Source: Apostichopus japonicus
Lineage: Eukaryota; Echinodermata; Holothuroidea; Aspidochirotida; Stichopodidae
Length of the DNA: 60,000 bases
Reading direction: 5' to 3'
NCBI RefSeq assembly: GCF_037975245.1
Contig: NC_092561.1
Span: 2,146,501-2,206,500, forward strand
Part shown: one piece after another, positions 1-15,200 of the stretch
How positions within the stretch are numbered: the first letter of the stretch is position 1
Layout of the letters: every line of letters begins with the position of its first letter
The notes under the pieces: generated by a model
Told to the model about the DNA's origin: nothing
Database searches by the model: none
The model's input: the letters and a program-made list of their open reading frames with translations, nothing else
Position numbers and translations under genes: made by a program

Positions 1-3000
1 CAATCATAGATTGAAGAGGATTATTATTTAAAAGGTTAATGAACAAACAGCTGCTGAGCGCTGGTATCCTCAACTCAAAGCATTGAGCTGGTCTGTAGTA
101 CAAGTATTACCAATGGATGAAATAACGAGAAGGCAGTAAGCAGATTTTTAAGTTGATTATAATAACCTGCTAAGAAAGTAGCATTCTGCATTAACTACCC
201 ATGGGCGTAACTCATGAAGGAGGCATTTCAAAATAGAAGTCAAATCAAATCTAATTTTTTTTCTTTTTAAAGATTGCAATTTGATTTTTTAAAGTGAATA
301 AAACTAGGATAAAAGTGTCTAGGTAAAGATATGCTCTACAAATCACACAAAACTGCATGATTATCAAAGTTTAATACACGTTTTGTATCCTTTCACATTT
401 TCGGCAAGCCTATACTATCCCCCTCCCACCCTCCTACTCCCACCCTCCTACCCCCCAACAAAGACTATCTGATAACAGCGATCATAAACGGTAGACTGCC
501 GAGCTGTATACATGTATTAGTAGTACAAAGAACAAGACGGATCTAGCACAGATGGCTGATAACTGTTTACACAATCAATAGCAATTGAACTGGGAATCCT
601 CACAGTTATAATAAACCACACACACTGATTGCATTCACTCCTCTGGTTTCAATGTAATCACACTTTGTACTTGTACTGATATTAGGAAAGAATAACACGG
701 GGGAACCAGTGCCAATTGCACACACTGTCTTGTAACTGTTACTGTACGCACGCACTATTGTAACACCAGACAAAGAAGAGGTGACCAGAGGCCAAGGTAC
801 TATGGCATTACTGCAAGGCCATGTAAACAATGTAACTCATGGTTGATTAAATGAGAAGAGGTTGGGTGATGAAAGGGGTGTGGTGTCTTAGTGGGTCCTT
901 TTCAAAAGGAGAGGGGGGGGGGAACATGGTACATCATGAATGAAATAGAACATGATTCATGATATATTCTACGAAAAAATAGGTTATGAGGTAAATCATC
1001 AAATGTATGAAATATCCGTGATTTTGGAACGCATCCAATCCATATTCTTAAATGTTTGCCATTGCAGGAATTTCCAAAAACAATTTCTGAAAAATCTGTA
1101 ATGGATGTAGGCTTTCAACCAGAAGAAGGAAGTAAACAGGAAGTGACCTGAATACAGATGTTTCAACCAATTCATGCTTCTTTTTTACGTAAAATGAAAT
1201 CCGACGTTTGCCTTTTCATTCTTTTGTACCATTTGTGATCAAAAGAGCCTTCAAAATAGCTCATAGTCATTTTAAGGATGTCACCACAGCTATCAGATAC
1301 GTACACCGATGTGCCGTCATTTTGCAACAAATAAGTGTTTCATAAGTCTTCAGTCAACCGTCTGACATCTAGACACTCATCCAAAAAGTTGTTATCCATT
1401 TTCATATTCCAAGTTCAGTAGTACTGATATGAACTGATATGATAGTCAAATCATGTTTTTTTTTGTTTTTTTTTCAATTTTCAGCTCTGAAGGAAAAGTT
1501 AACAACTTTAAAAAATGAAAACTTTGAATATATATAGGTCAATGAACATTACAAAAATTTAAAAGAAAAAACTTGAAACATTTCATATTCAATAGGAACG
1601 CATGCCACAGTATAAAAATAACGCTTTCAACTGGGTTTTACTTTGTTCAAGAAAGAAACAAGGCATTTTCTTCTATATGTACAGCTTTTTTCAGATTTGA
1701 GAAAAGGAAAGCAGATGCTGCAAGGTCAATCAACTTTGTAGTGTGGACGCTCACTTACGCAGGATCAGACCCACCATCATGGTTTCCTTTCCGGGGAGGA
1801 TGTTGACACCCACAAGGGCAATCAAGAATGCAGCATTGAATGCCGAAGATCACATATCCTGAGATCTCTGGTTTCTTGCCGTCCTCTCTTCCGGAAAAAA
1901 ACACAGACCAGCTCGAGTCTACAGGTAAGGGGGGGGGGGGGGACTACTATACTCACTGTAAATAACTACAGTACGGTAAATAGATTTACATAATCAATCA
2001 TCGCGACCTTTTCAGGGCTTGCTTAGTGACATTTCGTTCAGAGTTGATCCACCACCCCTTCTCAGCTGTGGATGGCGGGTGTACAGGGACAGCTTTACTA
2101 CCTCCCAGAGGGAAAACCAAGAAACATATCCTGCTTGCATTCTCAGATGTGAAGAAGCCACAAACTAGAGTATACCTGGTACAGTATAGTTGATAGTAGT
2201 TCAATTACCACAGGGAGTTATTAAAATCTACTTGGGTTAGGCTGGCATGTAGTAGCAATGTTTCAATGCTTGATTTTGATCATTAATGATACATAAATAC
2301 TGTAAGGATGAGCAACTGAGGTCATTCAGTTAGTTTTAAAAGACATTTTTATTTCGGTTTATCTGGCCAAGATGTCATTAAATCAGTTTCCAGTGGGAGG
2401 AGGGAAGGCCAAATGTAAGAACAAAACAATAAGAATGAAGGACACTGGATTAATAATAATGTACCAGCCCTGTAATTTCAATGTTGTCATAAGATGCACA
2501 ACGATGCATATAAAACAAAATTGAACAAAGAAATGATTTTCCTCAGATGATGCATCTGAAACTTTTGGGAGCAGTAAAAGCATGATCTGTTGTCAATTGG
2601 CAGTTCACTGACAATAGATTTGATCAGTAGTCAGTAGAGATACCAACACCTTCCAAAACCAACACTATCATCAGCATCATGAACTATACATATACAGTAA
2701 GGTCACCTTGAATCTAGGACTATTTATAAGAATCTCTATTACCACTGTACACCAGAATTGTATCATTCGTACAACAGGATGAGTACAATAGAATTTTCCT
2801 TAGCTTGAGTACAAGCCGTAAGCCAAAGTACGAGTGCAACTGCTGTCTGCATCGGTTTCGGACTGTATTACCGATTATGAGTAGAAAGCCACGAGGCAAG
2901 GTACCGGTACAGGTAACTACAGTATTATATGCTAAGATGTTCGAATGAGTACCTGTAGGCTAACTCACTACAAGCCTGCTGTACACTACACAGACCATCT

Positions 3001-6000
3001 ACACACAGTACAAAGATGAACCGTGAATAGTTAGTTCCTATGTAACCCAACAACAAAATATCGCACTGGATAGTGTGATGTTCCATACATGTAAATGTAC
3101 AGTGCATGCTATGGGATATATCCCTGATGGAGTCTTGCACAGTAAAGGAGAAATTCAAATCATGATACAAGTTACTCAAAAATGTCCAGTTTAATATACC
3201 TAGTAATATGCAACATGTGTTGCTTGCCAACTTGTTTAAATAACAGGTAGATCTCCATATGCACCTATAATATTTATACTGCAGTTTACTGTACTGCACA
3301 TGTTGTATTAGTATTACATCCAATATTTGCTTTCTTACATTAACTTTTCACCAGTAATCCCTATGTGATGTTTTTCTATATACTGTAGTCAACAGTCTTG
3401 TTATCTGGTAACCTTTTAGCACTTTTCACCTCACTTCCATGTCTCAACAATACATTTTGAATCATAACATACATTTGTTTACTACTGTTTGTGGACCAGC
3501 TCACATAAAGTTAACTGTGCATTAAAAGCATACATAGTTTGGTACAGTAGCTTGTATCATTTCATGTCCTTACTAAACTAACAAATGTTTTAAAACGTTT
3601 TTACTTATGCTTTGATATATGGCTAAAAGGTAATAAACTTCATCTTAATGGGGTTTTAGTACCAAACAGCACAAAACAAATTCTGTATTCACTAATATTA
3701 CGGACTGATATTATTAAAGTATCCTCCAACATTAAGGTTACAAACTGTACAAAACTGCATATTATTACTTACTAGTGAGAAAAAAAGCAACATGTAATAC
3801 ACACTGCATCGTAGAACTGTATGTTTTCATAAAGTGTATTTTACGATTCCAAACCAAAGTGTTTAATTCACAAATTAACACTACAGTTAAGAGTACTGAA
3901 GTGAGGTGACATTTTGTATTTCTTGACTCCCAGCTCTACATATATATGCTGTACTTCTCTTCATGCATTGCCGACTACACTTTTAGTCTAGTGTGATGAT
4001 AAAACTGACTTATATATCACCACCTGCCAGTACTGTGTTGGAATTCATGGCTGTTGACCTGATTGAGAGAGAGAGAACTCTTCTGTCAGGAAACACGTTC
4101 TATTTTGAGCTTCAACTGATCACACATGTATCCTTCCAAAATTGGTTTAAGGCCTGTATTCTTTTTTTCGATGATTTCAATTAATCTTTTTGCCGAAATG
4201 TCTGTTTTCATGGGAGGCAGGGTTGATGCTTGCTGGTTGTCCAGCCAACAGATGGGACTTTTTCTTACCGTCTCACTTTCGAGTGAGACGGATTTTCCAT
4301 TCCATGGAATTTCCATTCATCATCCTCACAATCTTGACTGCCTTGAGCATTTACCAATGATTATACCTGTCTCCATTCAAAATGTACAAATGTTCAAATT
4401 CACCTATCCTGAAAAATTGGTTTACCACCGAAACCCCCCCCCCCCTCCTTAGACTATGACCCACTAACCTACTTTTAAGGTCAACATTCATTTCTTCTTC
4501 GGTCTTACCCTAGAGCACTATCGATAAAAGTTAGAGGTTTCCAAGAAGGTTATGACAAAGCCTGAGACAAAACAGGATCTGCTTACTGTGTTTGCTCATA
4601 GCCAACAAAGGCCAATACCTTTGTTAGCGCAAACAATTGATACTGCACACCAGTTTTTTCAATGGACTTTAATCATCGTACTACTTACTGTGTTGTACCA
4701 CACAGGGTATCACATAACCTTTCCCTAACCCCCAGAATGGGATCTGCACTGTATATATAAACATGTATTATATACAGTACTAGTTCTAGCCACAAAAGAC
4801 ACATGTTGACAATAAATATTCATACCTCAAAAAAGTTGCTACTGTACCTTTTTAAACCAAATATCTATCCTTTGCATATGGCACATAAGTACTTTACACT
4901 ACAGTATTACACTTAACACAGGAAAGGTAGTTACCACTATACTGTACAAGCATCTAGAGAGCTCACTCTACTTGGCAAGAAAGAAGAAGAAAAAACAAAG
5001 ACATTGGGCACGTGGTCATTAACTGGTGCTGAAAAACTAATTATCAGCTAATTGCATAGATTTGCTACATTGGGGAGGCGCTTCGTAGCGTTTTCCTTTT
5101 TTCCAGCACATTGCACTAATTACTTACCGTGTCTGATGGAAAGTAGCATGATGTGATTCATGAATTCAACTGTTGTCTTGTCAATAGTACAAAGTGAAGA
5201 ACAATCCACAAAATATTTATAAGAGAACTATTCAAATAAGTGGCCAAGAGACAAGTCTGCTTAGTTATGGACAAATGCCAGGTATGCATGATGAGAACAG
5301 ATTGGGAAGAGACCACAGTAAGGCAAGCAAAGATTTAATCAAGATGGAACAAAGGGAATGTAATGGAAAGAGGATTAATGTAAATTTAGTATTAAATGTA
5401 ACCAGCTGCTTGGGTAGTAATAGTGTGCGCAACATATACTGTACATGTAAGCAAACTCCATTGCCTCGAGACGGGTTACAGAGGAGAGTGCGGTAAATCT
5501 CTCCAATGTTGATCACTTCTAATTAGACCTGACTGTAAAGTATATACATCTAAAACCTTGATTCAATGGCTTGAAATGACAAATTATATTTGTTTAGAAT
5601 TCTGGGTTAATGATTCAAAATATATTGAACTATACAGTAGTCCCTATACTGTTCAAGTTCTACAAAACCAATCAACACAGAAAAGTAGTTAAATGCCAGT
5701 AACATTGCCTAGCAAAATGTTTTAGTAGGTAACTTTGACAACACCATTATTCCCATAATTCCATAAGTCCAGATCGAGGACTTAACAAGCAACAGTATCT
5801 GAGGTGAAACTTGATCAGTTGTATCTAGACGGCCTACTGTACTGTTCATGTACAAAAACTGAGCTATGTATGAATTATGTTAAAAAAGTGTTGAATTACT
5901 GTGCACAGGAATCAGGCTATAGAGTGGAATCCAGAACACAGTATACAAAGTTCTAATGAAGAAAACAGTATACAGCATTGTTACGAACACAGGATTCTGC

Positions 6001-9000
6001 ATGGGGCGCAATGTTTTAGCCAGGGACGCAAAATCTTCAAGTTGCTTGCAGTCCGGGCAGCCACAAACTTTTCTATTTGAGGAACAAAGCCGAAGTGCAC
6101 ACCAACACAACTACAGTAGGCCTATGACAAACATAACAAAACACCTCTTTGAATGAAAATCTTTCTTTCTTTCTTTTCACAAAACTACTACTTGTGGAAA
6201 GAACCAAAATTTCTTCCAATCCTATGGATGACTGAATTTGTTTGCAAACAAATACATCGTAACGATCAATGGCAAGGTACAGTGTTAACACCATTTCCAT
6301 TACGGAGATTTTCATGCTAATAATAGTCAGTGATGCTTTTCCAAATTTCCTGTGATTTCATTGGATAATAGTCCCTTACCGATTATCTGCAAACATGCTT
6401 GTATCTGTAGTGCTCGATGAACACAAAGTATGCCACTACTTCTAGCATTACTTTCCCCTGTGTAGAGATAGCGAAGTTTGTGCTATCGGCTATCATATGT
6501 GTGCACTCAAATATCATAAGCCTAGGCCTTGTTGCATTTCAACAACAAGCGCTCATGGTGCGAAGATGCACTTGAATTGTTTCTGAGACTACTGTATCAC
6601 ATCATATATGTATCATCCTGCTGAGCAGAAATGTTATCAGTTGAGATAATCTATGAATTTGTGGGAAACTAACATCTCTAATACTGACAAGGATTTTTCA
6701 TCTCACAGGATGTTTGTTCTCTCCACATTGAGAGTTGCCAATGTAAAATGTGCATTCATACCACAGTAATATGTATGTTGCAAACTTGCGTAAATTTTTG
6801 CAGTCCCTTTGACCATGTGCTTCCAGTCATTTGGGTACAACATTCATGCGTAACTATTGTACTGCATTCATCGTCAAAAGTAGCCACTGAAGTTTGATTT
6901 TTTATTTAATCGGCATTGCGTACTAAGTTATTTGCGTAGGCCTAATGTACTTTTTGTAGAGCTGGTTGTTTACAAACACTGCAAAGCACCCAGAGTAAAT
7001 GTTGGGTCAGGTTTTGTTGATTTGTGCATGTGTAGTTGAAACTCTGAAGTTCAAAAAGGTCTTTGTACAGTGCATACAGTAATGAACTGTGTAGAATTTA
7101 GCGAGATATCTGCACTGTAGGTGTACAGGGATTCTTGTAGCGTTGGTGGTTGGTGAAAGCGCTGCAAGGTCAAAGCATGGAGTAACCACAGAAGTAGGAC
7201 GTACAAGCACAGTTGAAAGGGGCAGGGTGGGCAAAAAGTGGGGCAAGGCGGGGCACTCCTGTGAAACAGAAAATCTATTGCACTGGGCCATCTGCTCTAT
7301 ATTATGTCTAGAGCATTCACAAAGCATAGGCAGTGATATACTCGCAACTTGACAACTACACTAGTAAAAGTAGGTCATGCAATAAACGGAAGCCTTTTTC
7401 ATGGGACGCAAACTTTTTTCTCTAGTATCAAGTGACCAATGATCAATGCTACAAGCTACAGTATACCCAATGAAGATATACTGTACATGTAAAAACAACT
7501 ACGTAAGCTGAACTAGTTTCTGTACAAGCTTTCACATACAGATATCATGTCATTAATCTTGTCTATTTATGCAATAACGTTCACCTCCGTATTTATCTTC
7601 CCGGCAATATTTTTAGATTCCAGAGTTGACATATATCTACACCCACTTAACAGCTAACACGATGTAGTACTGGCAGATTTTGAAGCAGGCAAAATGTATA
7701 TCACAATTTATTAGTTCAACAAGGTAACAAGATATTCTACACACAATACTAAATTGCCTTGAGTATTAATATAGAACCATGGCATTTTAATACTACTACC
7801 TACTTCCACTCAAACCATGCACATCTTCATTTAACAAACCTGCAAACATTGGTTAACATTTTAGTAGATATGCATTCCCACTTAATCACTCAAAAGTGGG
7901 TCAACTCCCCCACCAGGGGACTAATTTAGTGTTCACATTTTGCATAGGATTTCTGCAGGCTCTGAATTTGGTCTCTCTGGTATAAGATACTATCGTATCT
8001 GTGTACACAGACTGCTATGCATCTTTGCACATAACAAAGTTGTGCATTTTGCACAGCATTTCTGTGACGAGATACCACATGATTTATTCCTGGCCACTTC
8101 CTCACTCTTCCTAAACTAATCTACTAATCTGACATATTAACAAAAGACTGACACGAATGAGAAGAGTGAGCCTCTTCTGTGGAGTCGCAGCTCAGCTATG
8201 AAAGAACGCTATCAACTTCTCAGGTTAATAGGTAGATCTGGCAAAATGCATGATTTGACGAGAGACAGGTAAGAGAGGAATGAATCAACGGACATGACTA
8301 GAGAAGAGAGGTTTCTTTCAATCATTTTATATAATCTCGGTTTACACAACGTCGCAGATGACCAAAAATCATTATTACAGCCATGTGAACGACTTTCTAC
8401 ATAGTACAAACGTTTGACAGTGCTCAACAAAAACAACTAGACTAGAATCTATATACATACGCTTGAAAGACGTGTCTTGAAGGCTACTCTGATATATTTT
8501 TAAACAATGCCCTTTATTATCATGATTGATATTAGATATATTGCAGAAAATGTCCTTGTCTTGAGGCCAAAGCAATAATAATTTTGGGCGACTATTTTAT
8601 TAAAATATTATAGTTGTGAGAAATATTGACTTATTTTAACAGAAACAGTCAAAGGAAGAATGAATGAAATCTTGTAAACAAAAAACGTGATTGGTTGTAA
8701 CATTCAATATTGTAAAACTAACCTTGCCTAGATGACATACATACAAGGGCCACAGAATCTTGATCAAAACGTTAACAAAAATGAGTTGATATAGTTCCCC
8801 AGAAAAAGATAGAAATGAAAATTTATCCAGTGATAAGTTTTTGACATCAGGCATAATGTTCCCAAAATTTGTAGAATTTGAAAAGGAAGCAATTCCAATC
8901 ACGAAGATGTGGGATTCAATCGCACAAGTAAGCTACCTGCTTCCCACATAGGATTTTGTATCGAAGAGAGCACCTCTTAGAGAGATCGTTCAAGATACAC

Positions 9001-9179
9001 CGTACTTCTTTCCTGTATGAAGATGCTCGGATTTAATTCCAAATCAGACACGGCTGGGATGAACCTCTCCCCCGCCCCCCCCCTTCCCCTCAGCCATCCC
9101 CAGTATTCCAACAATCAGGTATGTATAAACTGAGTAAAAATAACACCAGAATATAATGAAACAAAACGACGAGACTTAC
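1..9179. other. Non-coding: probable ARID2 intron 3
   Basis: No coding exon could be recognised on either strand. The stretch contains homopolymer and C-rich tracts (for example 420-455, 4430-4447, 9068-9088), a G run (1929-1942), a hairpin with a TTCG loop (4268-4291), and many TACTGTAC/GTACAGTA-like words. One exon-like block at 1759-1858 (minus) is treated under rejected items. Confidence 0.5.
4268..4291. repeat. Perfect 10-bp hairpin with TTCG loop, next to a 12-bp palindrome
   Basis: Arms CCGTCTCACT (4268-4277) and AGTGAGACGG (4282-4291) flank TTCG. A perfect palindrome ATTCCATGGAAT follows at 4299-4310. This lies in non-coding DNA of the ARID2 region; function unknown. Confidence 0.85.
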
Positions 9180-9277
9180 TTGATATAAGACAGGCGTAAG
9201 GCATTAGCAGCATGACTACAATTCCTAGGCAACTCAAAAAGCTCTAGTAGGTCATCCCACTGTCCATTATCTGTGAT
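9180..9277 (-). CDS. ARID2: ARID2 coding exon 3
   Basis: The acceptor TCGATAG is followed by ITDNGQWDDLLELFELPRNC and SHAANALRLSYI, ending with AA|GTAAGT in phase 2. GQW is the conserved ARID aromatic position. In the vertebrate protein the equivalent stretch has an NQWGE...PRSCSNAA pattern, from memory. The next exon should supply one base and continue into a YL(E)KYE-like helix; I could not find it at lower coordinates. Confidence 0.88.
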
Positions 9278-12200
9278 CTATCGAGAAACGAGAAATGAAA
9301 ATGGAACGGGGTTATAAAACAACGATAGAATAACAAATTTGCAGTCACAGTGATAAAGTAAGTACATGTGTTCATTGCAAAACTGAACACAATTTAAGCA
9401 CTCATTATTACAGACATGATGAGATCATCACAGCCAGACATAACTTCAACACACAATACTTTCCACCTGCATACGAAAAGCTGACAAGTATGTATTTTAT
9501 TTTTAATGTACTGGTAACCCTTTTTTGTGTGTGTAAAAGTCTGCTAGAAACCTATAGTAAGAGCATAATTACAGCACACTAAGGTAAACAAATCCAAATA
9601 TTTAATAGAACCTCAACTTCTTTGGAAATTTTTGATGAGCGACTGTTAAAAACCTTGTTCGTTCTACACAATAAGTTACAATGATGTACTTTGAGAATCT
9701 TAACACTCCAAAAGCATCAAACCAAATTTAGCCAAAAGGTTCTTTGTATACTAACAGACCGGTATGTAATTATATCCACCGCATGCACAAGGCAGACAAT
9801 GACCCAGTTTTATACATATATCATATTTTTGAAGTACTCATGAACAATGAATAGAGGTAAATGGACAAGGGGAAAATTGCAGGAAACTCTCCCAAACAAG
9901 TATGCAAGCCCGCTTCCTGTGAAAGGAAATCGAAAGCATCCAAACATATGCACAAAACTTATATATATATTAGAAAGACTATCCTTAATGGTTGATGCTT
10001 TATGTTTACATTTCAAAATTGTTCAAATATCTGGTTATAAACAAGATCTTAAATGGAACAACAATAACTTACTATACATAGATCTATCAGGAAACACTGA
10101 CCACAAGAGGACAAGAATGAAAAGGGGGAGGAATATATGACAAGTAGTGAGTCCAAATCACACTCCGTTCACGGGTGTCAAGTGCTCAAATTTGCAGGCT
10201 GGAGGAAGGGGTCTCCCAGTCTGGGAGAAGGAGAAAGGTGGTTTCCCTCTCCCGATAATTGGTCTAATTTTCAATAGTGGTAAACTCTTGTTAATTCTTT
10301 CCAATCTTTTCTGTTGAATTTCTTTTGTTTGTATCACTAAAAGAAAATCTGCCTCGGTGGGCACAAGTAGTGAGAAAGCTGTCACTGGCAGGCTGATGTT
10401 CTGTAAAATGAGTTGGGGGATTTTTGTTTTGTTTTTTGTGACAACCCATTGTCCAGACATAAACTGCTAACGCCTTCCGGTAGTGTACCTTTAGGGTATG
10501 TACTGTATTGTAGAGTGCATGGTAGACTGTATGGTAGAGTGTACAGTATGGTAGAGTGTATGGTAGTCTGTATGGTAGAGTGTATGGTAGACTGTATTGC
10601 AGACTGTATGGTAGACTGTATGATAGACTGTATGGTAGACTGAATTGTAGACTGTATGGTAGACTGTATGGTAGTCTGTATGGTAGACTGTATGGTAGAC
10701 TGTATGGTAGACTATGGTTTACTGTATTGTAGTCTGTATTGTAGACTGTATGGTAGACTGAATGGTAGAGTGTATGGTAGTCTGTAGGGTAGTCTGTATG
10801 GTTGACTGTATGGTAGAGTATATGGTAGACTGTATGATAGACTGTATGGTAGACTGAATTGTAGACTGTATGGTAGACTGTATGGTAGTCTGTATGGTAG
10901 ACTGTATGGTAGACTGTATGGTAGACTATGGTTTACTGTATTGTAGTCTGTATTGTAGACTGTATGGTAGACTGAATGGTAGAGTGTATGGTAGTCTGTA
11001 GGGTAGTCTGTATGGTTGACTGTATGGTAGAGTATATGGTAGACTGTATGATAGACTGTATGTTAGAGTGTATGATAGTCTGTAGGGTAGTCTGTATGGT
11101 TGACTGTATGGTAGAGTATATGGTAGACTGTATGATAGACTGTATGGTAGAGTATATATGGTAGATTGTATGGTAGAGTGTATGGTAGAGTGTATGGTAG
11201 ACTGTATGGTAGTCAAGGTGGGTATCTCATTTTTACTAGCTAATCTATTTGACGCTTGACCCACAGAGCAATTTTGCTCAAATCAAATTACTTCACTATT
11301 AATACAGTATCATGTGCTGTCCCTGCAGCGTACAACCTGGTGGCAAACTCAGTAATGAACTAGCCAGAACCCAGTGCCAAGAACACCTCTCTGAATACTA
11401 GGATGACATAACAATGAACTAACTTACAAATATAGGCTAAACATTGTGAGAAAACATAGAGACTTAGAAATGCAGTTCAAAAGCAAAACCAGAAAATAAC
11501 AGTTAATAATATAGACCTGTGTAACAATGGACACCATCAAAACGGTCTTATGGCACGTTCTATGACGCGATAACTTTAATTGCAATAATCACAACCTTTC
11601 TTAACCCCACAAATAATCAACTTGTAAATTGCCTCGTAGTTATACTATTCATTGAGAAAAAAATGGGTAAAAAAGGCAGACTGTGCAAAGTTCATGCTTT
11701 TGTTAACCTTGTCGACTACTGTACGTACTGCAGTGACTCTAAACTACTATTATGACACACTGGCATGACATGTAATGTGTGTGTATGATTGATTCATTTT
11801 CAAAACCGTGCACAATTAATGCATAATAGGACGCACATGTTTAACCTAACATGTACACAAATTGCAAAATCAATAATACTGTACATATTTTTCAAGTGTT
11901 GTGGTGGTTAGATTCATTCTAACTGCACACACTCCAGTTGACCTGTAAGTACTCTTTAAAAGCTGTAAAGTAGGGCTTCTTCACATCATAAGTCAGAGAC
12001 ATTCAATTGAGAATCGGCTGAAAGCTACAGACTGTGTCTAATGCAACCAATATAGGACATTCATACACATATGTACAAAAAGCACATGTTTGCTCCAGGA
12101 TTGTGGAAGCTGTGAAGCCCTGCCCGTGCAGTACCACCTGGGAGTGGGGATGGGGTGGGGGAGTTGGTTCCATGGATTTTAGAGAACAAACCATCGCTCT

Positions 12201-15200
12201 ATAAGTATATATAGTAAATGAAAGATTGTTACAAACAACAAAGGGAAAGATAGGAAATGACAAAACCATGAAAGTATTTTCCATGAAAACGGACATCTGA
12301 AGTCTTCTCATCAAATACAGAAAAAAAGCGGAAAAAAAAACAAGCAAATATTTCCTGGTAAAATATAGTCTTTAAGCTTTGTACCCAACTTGTAGAGGTT
12401 CCTAGACATCATTCAATAAAAAAATTTTTCTAGTTGTAGCAAATAGCCAAAAAAACAAAAAATGACTTATCAATTTGTTGTAGACAAACCTTTTGAAGGC
12501 CTCCAAGACCAGTTACTTTCAAGTACAACAGGTACAAATCCAGTTCTTTGGCATCTACAGTTGGTTTTCGTCTGAAAGGAGACCTATCAGGAAGGAAACA
12601 ACAGATCAATTTGAATGAAAAATCCCCAAAAACTCAATGGATAAATATGTATTCACACAATGATAACATTAATTACTAATCACTCCTCTCATTGCTACTG
12701 CACTGGTCTACCAAATGCTAACATTTTAGCACCCCTTCCGACCCACCTCATAGTCAACAACCACTTCCCCCCTCCATCCTAATTTTACCATTCATGTAGT
12801 ATTTAGTACTTTAGCACATTTAGTGGAAACACACACATTTTGTATGCTAGAAACTTATGTTTAAAATGCCATAAGCCCCCAAAAAAAACAAAAAAAAAAT
12901 TGTCTCTCTAAAGCATCAAAACACTGCGATGCCAACGTCTGTCTTGGTCTTTAACAGTCTTTTTCTTTCAAAAATTAGGGCTACTGTATGAACATGTTAC
13001 AGCACCACTCTGGCATCGAAATAGGTAGGTCATATTTTAATCAACCTAATAAGAGAATGATACCTAGATACATTTCTTCTTCAATTTCCTTTTTATTAGT
13101 TACAGAAGGTACATGTACTGTATGTTTCCTTTCCTGCTCAGTTCTACTTTCATTAATTTCATATTATTTACAGACCTGTAAGGTATGATAAAAACACTCA
13201 AAAATAGTCTTTCCTGAAATTTACTGTGTTACATGGGTTTTAAGAAAACCAGATACATATCAATAGCACAGAATGTATTGTATCAAACAGCTTAATACAA
13301 GTATTTTTTCAATACATACAAATGTTTTGATGCAAAGTAACATGTAGACAAACATGTGAAGCCAACTGGAGCATGCCAGGCTTAAAGCAAAATTTCAATT
13401 ATGCTTTGAATAATTGTCGGATATGCACTGCTGTACAAGTGCCCGGTAACTCTACATATAGCCAAAGATTTTCACCACTGGGAAGCAGGATATCTCTTGG
13501 TTGATGCTTAAAGTACAAGCACCATCTTGAAGAGAGTTGGATCTTGCACGGTTTGAGGCTACACTGTACAGTACCAACAGATATATGGATGATTCATTCC
13601 TGCAGCTTTATAATGTAGAAGGCAGAGCTCTTGCAAATAAAACAACAGCAACTACTTCACCTTTTTACCAATTTTTTACCAGATTTTTACAATCCAAGTG
13701 TACCTTGCCGATATAGCCATAATCATCGCTAAGTCACTGTACAGGTAGGTATTTGCACAGCTAAACCTTCAGTTTGTTTAATGAACAAGACACAAGGTAC
13801 AAGGGGTGCTATCATAAACTGTAAATTGTGGTTAGCAAAGGTAATGTTGTCTACAAAATTGCATGAAGAATGTCTTAAATAATAATTTCTATTTCTGCAG
13901 TGTTACAGTATGCAATACTTAAATAAATTAACTGTTTTTCATGTTCAAAAGAAAAGTACTTTTTTCAGTTTCCTGCAGATTATCACTAAAACTGAAGTGT
14001 CGATTACCCTACCCGGCACTTAACCAGACATTTAATATGACAGGTGGACAACTTCAGGTCTGTATGTACAGCAAAAGGCTCAGTCAGGATAATATCCTGA
14101 GAGTGGAAGCAAATGTAGAACAGTTTTTTTTTTTTTTTAACACACTAACAATGGCAACAATACTACATAATTGATCTTACTCCACATGACCATAGATTTA
14201 CAAAGTTCTTGGGAAATGTTAGTGTGTAAGACATGCCTGCAGGTTAGTTAAGTACTGTACTAGGTTAATGGGATAGGGAGGGAGGAGGGAGAGGAGGGGT
14301 GAAGGGGGAGGAGAGGGAGGAGGGGGTTAGGGGGAGCATAAGAAGGAGGAGGGGGAGGAGGAGGGGTGGAGGGGAAGGAGGCAAAAGCTGCTTTCACAGG
14401 TTGTCTAGAAACACATTGAACTATAGCACAGTTTGTTGTCAAACTAGATACATTAAATGTTCAATTGTAAGTTATGGCTGAATGATTTTACTCAGTTGGA
14501 TTACTTGTGCCTGGATGATAGAAGCCTTACAAATAAGTTTTGCATGTGGTTTTCGAATGATGGAAATTAATTTGACGTTTTCCTCTATGACAAGATGGTT
14601 CCGGCTAGTTCATTACACATTAATTAGTGCTATAAACACATTAGTCATAGTGTCATGAATATCTTGAGAACTATCACCACACAGTCATGCACTGTAACAG
14701 TCTAAGCCCTGTAGCATATATGCCGACTCAACTCGACTGTTGTGACCTAGCTTTTGATAGTCGTGACTATCTGCTCACAACATTGCTTCTTGTTAACGAC
14801 AGGAGTTAGTTTAGGTCACAAGCAAATTAATCACCCTGTGATTGGTTACATTTTTTTAAACTGTGCTACTGCGGTCTAGTTCTGTCATAGTTTCAAGCAC
14901 ACACATGGCCCGACTAACCAAGACTTTCCACACGTGTAACAATGTCTGAGTTGCGTCACGACCAGTCGACGAATCTAAATGTTGCTTGTAAATTATTATT
15001 AATTATAATTGTTAACTGAAAAGGCTTAATTTAACTACCAGCTGACTGTACCATATTAGAGACAAAGAGATGCAGTCTTTTGCTGACATTATGGACTTAG
15101 GCCTATGCCATATATAACATCTAACAGGAGGATGTAGCAAGCAGAAGATACACTTACGTTACTTGTTAGCAAACAGTCTGCTTAAATCACATTAAAGGAG

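Noticed and set aside
1759-1858. Exon-like block on the minus strand: acceptor ATCTCAG, open frame with GYVIFGIQCCILDCPCGCQH, donor GC|GTAAGT.
   Set aside because: It has no recognisable family, and its entry phase does not fit the phase 2 end of ARID2 exon 3. It could be a lineage-specific exon, but there is no second line of support.
10413-11264. Open frames reading MVDCMVDC and LPYSLPYS.
   Set aside because: Minisatellite translation within ARID2 intron 2.
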